This document shows positions 26,515 to 33,572 of a DNA stretch of 55,196 nt, in pieces. The position numbers were made by a program, and so were the translations under genes. The notes beneath the pieces are model-generated. The model was not told the origin of the DNA. It was given only the letters and a program-made list of their open reading frames with translations, and ran no database searches. Each line of letters begins with the position of its first letter. The first letter of the stretch is position 1. The stretch spans positions 1 to 55,196 of the forward strand of contig JAIOJA010000045.1 in NCBI GenBank assembly GCA_019912315.1, given 5' to 3'. Source of the DNA: Planctomycetota bacterium. Lineage in GTDB: Bacteria; Planctomycetota; UBA8742; UBA2392.

Positions 26515-27441
26515 CTACGCTTCCGCCCACAACTCGTGCGTGCTGTAGCGGTCGCCGAAGTCGGGCACGACGAACGCGACTGTTTTGCCCGCACCCAACT
26601 CGGCCGCGACCTGCAGGGCGGCCCAGGCGATGGCGCCGGCGCTGATGCCTGTGAAGATGCCTTCCTCGCGCGCGAGGCGACGCGCTGTCTTCAGCGCATC
26701 TTCGTAGCCAACGTCGATGACGCCGTCGTAGACATCACGGTCCAGCACCTCGGGTACAAAGTTGGCGCCGATGCCCTGAATCTTATGCGGGCCTGCCGCG
26801 CCGCCGTTGAGAATCGCGCTGGTCTTCGGCTCGACGGCATACACTTTGACCTGCGCCTTGGCTGCCTTGAGCACCGCACCTGCGCCACTAACGGTGCCGC
26901 CGGTTCCCACGCCCGCCACAAACGCATCGATTTCGGGTAGTTGCAGCAGCAACTCAGGACCTGTTGTCAGACGGTGAACGAATGGATTTGCGGGATTGTC
27001 GAATTGACGCGCTTCCCACCAGCCCGGGTTCTGCTGCGCCAATTCACGGGCCTTGTCCACCGCGCCCTTCATGCCAAGCGAAGCGGGGGTCAGCACAATC
27101 TCCGCGCCGAGCGCCCGCAAGGTGTTGCGCCGCTCCACGGTCATGCTTTCAGGCATGGTCAGAACGCAGCGGTACCCCTTGCTGGCGGCGATCAACGCCA
27201 ACCCGATGCCTGTGTTGCCGGATGTTCCTTCCACTATCACACCGCCCCCGGGCGTGAGTTTTCCTTCGCTCTCGGCCCGCTCAATCATGGACAACGCGAT
27301 ACGGTCCTTGACCGAGCCGCCAGGGTTGAAGTACTCCAGCTTGGCCCACACTGTGGCGCTGGTACTCGGCACGACGCGATTCAGGCGCACCACTGGTGTG
27401 TCGCCCACCAACTCGTGAACTGCATTTGCTCGTCTAGGCAT
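26515..27441 (-). CDS. cysK: Cysteine synthase A (O-acetylserine sulfhydrylase)
   Basis: 308 residues from ATG 27441. PLP enzyme of the beta family: the PLP-binding Lys is in NPGGSVKDRIA, the substrate loop is EGTSGNTGIGLA, and the phosphate-binding loop is GVGTGGTVSGAG. It makes L-cysteine from O-acetylserine and sulfide in the cytosol. Cysteine supply may serve Fe-S or selenoprotein demand, but the link is only positional. It is separated from the radical SAM gene by the operator region. Confidence 0.93.
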   Translation of the reverse strand: MPRRANAVHELVGDTPVVRLNRVVPSTSATVWAKLEYFNPGGSVKDRIALSMIERAESEGKLTPGGGVIVEGTSGNTGIGLALIAASKGYRCVLTMPESMTVERRNTLRALGAEIVLTPASLGMKGAVDKARELAQQNPGWWEARQFDNPANPFVHRLTTGPELLLQLPEIDAFVAGVGTGGTVSGAGAVLKAAKAQVKVYAVEPKTSAILNGGAAGPHKIQGIGANFVPEVLDRDVYDGVIDVGYEDALKTARRLAREEGIFTGISAGAIAWAALQVAAELGAGKTVAFVVPDFGDRYSTHELWAEA

Positions 27442-27759
27442 GTCTCGATCTCCGTCGCCCCTGATCAATCGAAGCGGCGCACGAACGGAGAGTCCCGGGG
27501 CGTGTGCGCCGCTCCGGACCCGTAATGTTTGGAATGCAAACGAGAACGCGTCCGGCTAGCGGACGCAACACATGGCCCCCGTGGGGCGCGAAGATGGCTT
27601 GTGGCTTGCCATGGGGCGGACGTTAGCACCGGTCGCAGAAAAACAACAGACCTTGTTGTCTGATTTTTCGATGCTTCCAGATAATAGGAGTTGCTTATCT
27701 GGTTTGGTTCGGCACAATCCACTTCAGAGTTAGAGCGCAACACTCGAGGAGAGAGAGCC
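27442..27759. promoter_or_regulatory. Divergent intergenic region with extended operator dyad
   Basis: 318 bp between cysK (minus) and the Kelch gene (plus). At 27677-27702 CCAGATAA-N10-TTATCTGG is a perfect 8+10+8 inverted repeat containing the core GATAA-N10-TTATC (27680-27699), 57 bp before the Kelch gene ATG. A separate hairpin GCGTCCG/CGGACGC sits at 27548-27566. I see no gene in the gap. Confidence 0.7.
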
Positions 27760-29967
27760 ATGAGGAAGTTGCTGATGCTGATGCTGGGGCTGGTGCCCTT
27801 GGCACTTGCCAGTTGCGATGCGGGCGGGTCCGGCGAGGTGGTAGGCGGCATACCTCCGGCGCAGCCGAGCCCTGTTGTGGTACAGACCGCCACGCTTCCC
27901 CGCGCGGAAATCGGCGCCGCGTACAGTGAACAGCTGGCCGGGACAACCGCGCCCGGCACGGGCCCCCTCGCGTGGGAGCTGTCGCCGGCATCCGCGCCCC
28001 TGCCGACGGGGCTTGCGCTCACAACAAGCGGACTGCTCTCGGGGCTGCCGACGCAATCCGGGTTGCATGAACTCGAGGTTCTGGCACGGAACACCGCGGG
28101 GGACTCCGCCGTGGCACGCCTCGACCTAGTTGTGTACGAGAACCTCTTCTACTCATACGCCCCGGACCAGCACGACACTCCGGGCAACGACACCCCGGGT
28201 GCCGCGACCCAGCTTGGGATGCTGAGCATGGCCGGTCCGCTGGTGGAGCCCGGTCCCCTGTCCGTGACCTCCAACCCCGCTTCGCCGGACATTGACTGGT
28301 TCGCCTTCAGCACACCAACACGGGGGCAGATCACAGTTGAGGTCTTCTTTGCAAACGTGGTCGGGAGAGTCATTGCCGGGCTGTATGCCGAGCACAACGG
28401 CGAGTTGGAGCAGAAAGTTCCGGGCCTGCCGGGCGCCGGCGGCGATGACGCCCTGATCGACTTGCACGACGCGCCGGGCGGCAATTGGCTACTGAAGGTC
28501 GAGGCCCAGTACAAGAACCTTACGTGGTACGCGAACGCGTACGCCTTTCGCGTTCGATTCAATGACCTGACAATCGCTACCAACCTGGTCGAACTCGACG
28601 CGACCGGCGGCTCGCAGCCGGTGCAGTTGCAAAGCACCAACGCCGGGCTACCGGTGGCCAACGGCAATTGGAGCGTGGTGTTCGGGGCGCTTCCCGCGGG
28701 CCTGAACCTGAGCCCTTCCGGTCTGATCAGCGGCACCCCCACGCAATCCGGGCTGTTTCGCGCAACAATCAGCGTGGAAGTCAATGGACTCGGTGCCGCG
28801 CGGGAAGTGAGTGTGCGGACGTTCGATTCCGGCCTCGGCAACTACTGGGCGCGATTGGGCGAGCACCGCTACTACGATGCCGCCAGACCCAACGGCGACG
28901 GCACCCATCATGAGCACTACTGCGAGGCTACCGTCGTTGCGCCGCATCCGGATTACGGGCCCGAGGGGGCTGTCTACGTGATCGGCGGGCGCGAGGTCGA
29001 TACCGTGAGCAACGTATACGTGTTCCACACAGCGCATCAGGCGAACGCCGATCGCAACTACAAGCTGCAAGACATCAACCGCCCGCTGACCAGCGAACGC
29101 CAGTATGTCGGCGCGGGATTTCTGCAGCACTCCTACGGCGGCTACATCTACGTTGTCGGCGGCGAGTTGTACTCCAACACGGCGCCCTCGAGCGGCGACT
29201 ATTCGCGCATCGTCGAGCGTATGCAGGTCGCCGACGGCACGGGCGTCGCGCTGTTGAATCCTGGCACGTGGGAAACGCTGGGCGGGCTTCCGGGCGATGA
29301 TGGCGGGCGCGCGATTGAAGGCTGGGCGGAATTCGGACTGGTCGCGTCCGACGCGGCATTGGACGCCGATGACCGCCTGTACCTTGTGGGCGGGCGCCTG
29401 CGCATGGAGAGCGCGCCGGGATCGGGCATGTATCAGTATGAGTACAATACCCGCGCCGTGATGTACGAGGCACCGGTCAACAGCACCGCACCCGGAACCT
29501 GGCACGTGAAGTCCGATGCGTCAGGCTACACCCCCCGCCGGATGCCCATGGTCGGCATGATCAACGGACGCATCTACATCATTGGCGGGCGCGCTCCGTC
29601 GGGTACGGCGGGCTACATCGAAATGTACGAACCCGACCCGACGGGTTCAAACCCGGCCTTGGCGATCACGGGCGCCGCGAACTTTCCGGCGCTGCCGGAG
29701 GCGGTGTGGTACGGCGCATGCGCCGCGCACAACGGCTCGCTGTACGTGCTGAACGGCTGGAAATTCCAGGGTTTCTCGCCCGTGGCAACCGCGCGCCTGC
29801 AGCGCTTTACGCCGACGGGCGGCAGCGGAACGCTGGATCAGCTTGTGCCACCGGATGACGCCTCGGGCTATCACAGCGCGGTGTTTCACGACGGCAAGCT
29901 GTGGTTCATCACGGGACGTGACTCATTCGCGGCGACGCCGCAGTACAGCCTGTGCTACGAGCCGTAA
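27760..29967 (+). CDS. Lipoprotein with putative-Ig (He_PIG) and Kelch-type repeats
   Basis: 735 residues from ATG 27760. Lipobox LASC (Cys ~19). Two He_PIG-like units end in LPTGLALTTSGLLSGLPTQS (~75-95) and LPAGLNLSPSGLISGTPTQS (~310-330). From ~400 the chain has Kelch-like blades: VYVIGGRE, IYVVGGEL, LYLVGGRL, IYIIGGRA and LYVLNGW, so a beta-propeller of about five to six blades. It is probably an envelope or surface binding protein. The promoter carries the shared operator, an odd companion for NO-metabolism genes. Confidence 0.82.
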   Translation: MRKLLMLMLGLVPLALASCDAGGSGEVVGGIPPAQPSPVVVQTATLPRAEIGAAYSEQLAGTTAPGTGPLAWELSPASAPLPTGLALTTSGLLSGLPTQSGLHELEVLARNTAGDSAVARLDLVVYENLFYSYAPDQHDTPGNDTPGAATQLGMLSMAGPLVEPGPLSVTSNPASPDIDWFAFSTPTRGQITVEVFFANVVGRVIAGLYAEHNGELEQKVPGLPGAGGDDALIDLHDAPGGNWLLKVEAQYKNLTWYANAYAFRVRFNDLTIATNLVELDATGGSQPVQLQSTNAGLPVANGNWSVVFGALPAGLNLSPSGLISGTPTQSGLFRATISVEVNGLGAAREVSVRTFDSGLGNYWARLGEHRYYDAARPNGDGTHHEHYCEATVVAPHPDYGPEGAVYVIGGREVDTVSNVYVFHTAHQANADRNYKLQDINRPLTSERQYVGAGFLQHSYGGYIYVVGGELYSNTAPSSGDYSRIVERMQVADGTGVALLNPGTWETLGGLPGDDGGRAIEGWAEFGLVASDAALDADDRLYLVGGRLRMESAPGSGMYQYEYNTRAVMYEAPVNSTAPGTWHVKSDASGYTPRRMPMVGMINGRIYIIGGRAPSGTAGYIEMYEPDPTGSNPALAITGAANFPALPEAVWYGACAAHNGSLYVLNGWKFQGFSPVATARLQRFTPTGGSGTLDQLVPPDDASGYHSAVFHDGKLWFITGRDSFAATPQYSLCYEP

Positions 29968-30024
29968 ATCGCCCGAACCGGCCGTGTTGTGCTTGACGAT
30001 TGTAGTCGCGCAGGGAATGGTAAC

Positions 30025-30044
30025 GCTATTCGAATCCACTTATC
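30025..30044 (+). promoter_or_regulatory. Operator-like dyad upstream of the NO reductase operon
   Basis: GCTAT-N10-TTATC followed by TG, a one-mismatch version of the GATAW-N10-WTATC dyad, ending 20 bp before the first ATG of the operon (30064). Confidence 0.55.
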
Positions 30045-30063
30045 TGTTTATGAGGGTGAAGCC

Positions 30064-30273
30064 ATGAGCGAGGACATCAAAGAGCCGGAGACAGACAGCG
30101 CCGATGCGGCTTCGGGCGACGAGCCCGAAGACGACGCACCACTGCATCCGCTGCAGAAACTGCTGGACAACCCCTGGCTGCTGCTGGCCCTCGGGTTCTT
30201 CGTGCCGTTTCTCTCCTACACCGTATGGGGCTGGGTTGAGTTGCTCCTGACAAAACCGGCCGAGCTGCCGTAA
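30064..30273 (+). CDS. Small single-helix membrane protein of the heme-copper reductase operon
   Basis: 69 residues: an acidic N-terminus (SEDIKEPETDSADAASGDEP) and one membrane helix (WLLLALGFFVPFLSYTVWGW). Its place directly before the CuA subunit suggests a small structural subunit, like the extra single-helix subunits of B-type oxidases. No motif beyond the helix can be assigned. Confidence 0.65.
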   Translation: MSEDIKEPETDSADAASGDEPEDDAPLHPLQKLLDNPWLLLALGFFVPFLSYTVWGWVELLLTKPAELP

Positions 30274-30289
30274 CCCGAAAGGCAATGCC

Positions 30290-30817
30290 ATGAGTATCCA
30301 TCACCCACCAAGAAAATGGCTCGAGGCGCCGCACGGATTTGAGCGTCTCTGGATCGGCATCGCGCTGCTGTGGTGCCTGGTGCTGTCGGCCGCGATGCCC
30401 TACTGGCACTTCAAGGGCAAGCAGACGAGTTCCGGCGAGGCCTACACGGTTGAGCCGGGCAAGTTCGACGCCCGTGTCGCCCGATTCGTCGAGGCGCACA
30501 AGGTTGGCGAGCGCAGCGGCCTGCCGGTTGTGGAGCCCCCTCCGGGAACGGACGCATATCTGATCGGCAAGGCCTGGCAATGGTACCCGATTCTGAAGCT
30601 GAAGAAGGGCGTTGAGTATCGCCTTCATGTCTCCAGCTTCGACTACCAGCACGGCTTCAGTCTGCTGCCCATGAATATGAACTTCCATGTTGTGCCCGGC
30701 TATGACCACGTCATCACGCTGACGCCGACAGAAAAGGGCGAGTTCAACATTATCTGCAACGAATTCTGCGGCGCCGGTCATCACATCATGACCGGGCTGA
30801 TCATCGTAGAGGAATAG
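30290..30817 (+). CDS. CuA-containing subunit II of a B-type heme-copper reductase (NorS-like)
   Basis: 175 residues with one N-terminal membrane helix (~20-36) and a cupredoxin domain outside. All CuA ligands are present: His121, then CNEFCGAGHHIM with Cys156, Glu158 (backbone ligand), Cys160, His164 and Met167. It accepts electrons from a cytochrome or cupredoxin and passes them to the catalytic subunit encoded 10 bp downstream. Size and layout match subunit II of ba3-type oxidases and of sNOR (NorS). Candidate donors encoded nearby are the c-type cytochrome at 37578 and the cytochrome b fusion. Confidence 0.88.
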   Translation: MSIHHPPRKWLEAPHGFERLWIGIALLWCLVLSAAMPYWHFKGKQTSSGEAYTVEPGKFDARVARFVEAHKVGERSGLPVVEPPPGTDAYLIGKAWQWYPILKLKKGVEYRLHVSSFDYQHGFSLLPMNMNFHVVPGYDHVITLTPTEKGEFNIICNEFCGAGHHIMTGLIIVEE

Positions 30818-30827
30818 AGAGGCGGCC

Positions 30828-32540
30828 ATGGCTACGAATATGCTCCAGTCCAAGATGCGGCTCTGCTCCACGACGGGTCTGCCGGTCTGCCTGAGCGCGC
30901 AACGCTTCATCAAACTGAATGCCGTCGCAGGCGTTGTCTCCCTGCTCGTCGGCGCCACGGCCGCGATTCTTCTGGCGCTTACGCGCTGGGAAACGATCGG
31001 GCTGCTTGACCCGATCGACTACTACAAGGTCATCACCCTGCACGGTCTGAACATGCTGGTGTTCTGGATCCTGTTCATGGAGATGGCGATCCTGCATTTC
31101 GCGGCGACATCTCTGCTGAACTCGCGGAACTTCTCCAGTGCGCTAAGCTGGGCGCAGTTCGTCATGATGCTGGCCGGCTTCGGTATCGTGAACTACTCGG
31201 TTCTGATGGACCGGGCCACGGTCATGATGACCAGCTATGTGCCTTTGAAGGCCGAGCAGGAATTCTACCTGGGGCTGATCATATTCGCCGTCGGCGCGCT
31301 GCTTGGTTGTGTGAACTTCCTTGGCACGCTTTACATCGCCCGGCGCGACAAGACGTACAAGGGGGCCATCCCTCTGGTTACATTCGGCGCTCTGGCGGCC
31401 ACAATCATCGCGATCTGGACGCTGGTTCACGGCGCGATCGTGCTGATCCCGACCTGGTTCTGGTCGCTCGGGCTGCTGGAAAACGCTCCCGATGGCGCTT
31501 GGTATCGCATGATCTGGTGGGGCTTCGGACACGCGAGCCAGCAGATCAACGTCTGCGCCATGGTTGCGGTGTGGTACTTCCTCGCGACCATGACAACCGG
31601 CGCGCGCCCGCTCAGCCAGACGGTCTGCAGGACGGCGTTCCTTCTGTACATTCTGTTCATCAATCTGGCGTCGGCGCACCATCTGCTGGTTGACCCGGGC
31701 GTCAGTGCCTCCTGGAAAATGTGGAATACGAGCTACGCGCTTTACCTGGCTGTGCTCGCGTCCATGATTCACGGTTTCACTGTACCGGCGTCGGTCGAGG
31801 TCGCGCAGCGAAAGCGTGGTATCGGCGGGCTGTTCGGCTGGCTGACACGGGCACCCTGGAAAGACCCGGGCTTTGCAGCCTTCTTCCTGTCCCTGGTGAT
31901 TTTCGGATTCGGCGGCGGGATCACCGGCGTCACGCTCGGCACACACCAGATCAATATCATCGCGCACAACACCCTGCGTATTCCGGGACACTTCCACGTG
32001 ACGGTTGCGGGCGGCACCTCACTGGCATTCATGGGGCTGGCGTACTACGTGATTCCGCTGATCTTTCAGAAAGAGATCCCGATGCGGGTGCTGGCGCGAA
32101 TACAGCCGTACATCTTCGCCATCGGCATCTGCATCATGGCAATTGGTATGACGCTGGCCGGATCGCTGGGCGTACCCCGCCGCCACCCGGACATCGACTT
32201 CACGGGTGCCAAAGTGGCCGTGGATCTGGGCGACGCCGCCCCGTTCCTCGCCATGGTCGGCATCGGCGGGACAATCGCCGCCATCGGTGCGCTGATTTTC
32301 TGCGTGCTCGCTGCCTGGGCTGTGTTCCTGGGCAAAACCAACAAGGGACCCATGACAAGCTGGCAATCACCCGAACAGACACGCCTGACCAAGCAGTTGA
32401 TCACGACAGCGTGGAATCCGAACGACAAGGGCATGAAGCCCAAGGGCACAGTCGTTCTTACATTCATCTTCCTCGCCTCATTCGCGGTGTACTACTTCGC
32501 GAACTGGAAGGCACTGGTGGATGTCTGGCCGGTCAAATAG
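30828..32540 (+). CDS. Heme-copper catalytic subunit, probable CuA-type nitric oxide reductase (NorY/sNOR-like)
   Basis: 570 residues, about 14 membrane helices. Heme and CuB ligands are visible: His72 (low-spin heme), His235 (CuB), His284-His285 (CuB), His388 and His390 in IPGHFHVTV. The segment GHASQQINV has Gln at the position (His+4) where O2-reducing A- and B-type oxidases carry the cross-linked Tyr (HPxVY). Loss of that Tyr is a mark of NO reductases. IPGHFH is B-type-like. Gene order CuA subunit - catalytic subunit - SCO matches norSY-senC clusters encoding sNOR in nitrifiers, and nirS, nnrS and RIC-like genes surround it. I infer NO reduction to N2O; an unusual O2 reductase remains possible. 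Confidence 0.8.
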   Translation: MATNMLQSKMRLCSTTGLPVCLSAQRFIKLNAVAGVVSLLVGATAAILLALTRWETIGLLDPIDYYKVITLHGLNMLVFWILFMEMAILHFAATSLLNSRNFSSALSWAQFVMMLAGFGIVNYSVLMDRATVMMTSYVPLKAEQEFYLGLIIFAVGALLGCVNFLGTLYIARRDKTYKGAIPLVTFGALAATIIAIWTLVHGAIVLIPTWFWSLGLLENAPDGAWYRMIWWGFGHASQQINVCAMVAVWYFLATMTTGARPLSQTVCRTAFLLYILFINLASAHHLLVDPGVSASWKMWNTSYALYLAVLASMIHGFTVPASVEVAQRKRGIGGLFGWLTRAPWKDPGFAAFFLSLVIFGFGGGITGVTLGTHQINIIAHNTLRIPGHFHVTVAGGTSLAFMGLAYYVIPLIFQKEIPMRVLARIQPYIFAIGICIMAIGMTLAGSLGVPRRHPDIDFTGAKVAVDLGDAAPFLAMVGIGGTIAAIGALIFCVLAAWAVFLGKTNKGPMTSWQSPEQTRLTKQLITTAWNPNDKGMKPKGTVVLTFIFLASFAVYYFANWKALVDVWPVK

Positions 32541-32594
32541 TGCCGGTGCCCGGGGACACGGGTTCCCGGAGGGCGGAAGCAAGGAGAGAGTGCA

Positions 32595-33572
32595 ATGCAG
32601 TCGGAACAGCAGGCAGCGGGGCGGGCGGACTTCTCGATTGGCGGATTCATGGAGGACGGGCGCTTCGCCGTCTTCATGCTGGCCGCCCTGCTGTTGTGGA
32701 ACGGGCTTATGATTGCGCTGGTAGCCGTTCCCCCTGCGGGGGGGGCGGTCGGCGAGTTCGCTTCTGAGTTTCGTAAATGGTGTTTCCGCTACGACGCGGA
32801 CACAGGGGCGATCGACTGGACGTTCACGATCCCGTTCTTCACGGCGCCTCTGGTTCTCGGCGCGGCGACGATCGCGGTATATTACCGGCAGCTTGGACAA
32901 GTCATACGCAGGCCTCGAACTCTCTCCGCCTGCGTTGTCGCAGCAGTCCTGGTTGTCGGGTTGGCCGGTGCCGGGCTTATTTGGGTCAGCGACGCGATGC
33001 CGCCCATCGCGCAAGCCCACGAGCCCGGTGCCTCGCCGCCCTTTCCAGCGGACAAGCTCCGAACCGCCTACGCGCCCCCGGTGTTTGATCTCACCAACCA
33101 GGACGGCGAGCAGGTCAGCCTCGAGAAGTTCCGTGGCAAGGTTGTGGTGATGACCGGCGTTTACGCCTCATGCCCGCACACGTGACCGATGATCTTTGCA
33201 CAGGCCAAACGCGCGGTCGCGCGGCTCAATGAGGAAGAACAGGCGGACGTTTACTTCGTGGCCGTCACCCTTGATCCTGAGAATGACAGCGTAGAGGGGT
33301 TGGCCAAGCTGGCCCAGGGACAGGGCCTTGCCGCGCCCGCGTTCAACCTGGTCACAGGCGACTCCCTTGAAGTGAACAAGACCCTCAACCGCATGGGCAT
33401 CGAGCGCTATCGCGACGAGCTGGGGGTGATTCAGCACACCAACATGTTTATGGTGATTGACCGCGCGGGCACGGTTGCATACCGCTTTTCACTCGGCGAC
33501 CTGCAGGAGGACTGGTTGGTCGAGGCGCTAAAGCTTGTTTGCGCAGAACCGGAGCCCAGCCATGACCCCTGA
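32595..33572 (+). CDS. Selenocysteine-containing SCO/SenC copper chaperone with N-terminal membrane domain (in-frame UGA at 33183)
   Basis: Read through TGA 33183-33185, the frame gives 325 residues. Residues 22-45, 76-96 and 110-130 are membrane helices; a SCO/thioredoxin domain follows from ~155. SCO proteins bind copper through CxxxCP and a distal His. Here the motif is Cys193-P-H-T-[TGA197]-Pro198, so TGA replaces exactly the second Cys, and the frame goes on with VAVTLDPENDS and the ligand His281 in VIQHTNMFMVID. A hairpin with a GGUC loop lies 30 nt downstream (see next entry). I therefore call Sec197. The start ATG has AAGGAG. It would load CuA of the adjacent reductase or reduce its thiols. 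The last 11 bases overlap the next gene. The alternative is a nonsense mutation; no Sec machinery is in the window. Confidence 0.82.
33183..33223 (+). promoter_or_regulatory. Bacterial SECIS-like element following the UGA codon
   Basis: After UGA (33183-33185, next base C) there are 24 nt and then CGCGC (33210-33214), loop GGUC (33215-33218), GCGCG (33219-33223), a perfect 5-bp GC stem. Bacterial SECIS hairpins typically present a small apical loop with G at its first or second position, about 16-37 nt after UGA; the E. coli fdhF loop also contains GGUC. The lower stem is imperfect on inspection. Confidence 0.7.

Noticed and set aside
27680..27699. Fur box (GATAAT-type palindrome)
   Set aside because: Fur boxes have GATAA and TTATC 9 bp apart with TGAT/ATCA in between; all sites here have 10 bp and unrelated inner sequence, and the target genes are not iron-uptake genes.
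30828..32540. Annotation as ordinary cytochrome c oxidase subunit I
   Set aside because: The His+4 Tyr of O2 reductases is Gln (GHASQQ), and the neighbours are nirS, nnrS and a RIC-like gene; NO reductase is the better reading, though assay would be needed.
33183..33189. Two separate genes: a truncated SCO protein ending at TGA and a short ORF starting at ATG 33189
   Set aside because: Both parts are in the same frame, the stop replaces exactly the conserved Cys, the next codon is the conserved Pro, and no SD precedes 33189. One selenoprotein explains all of this better.
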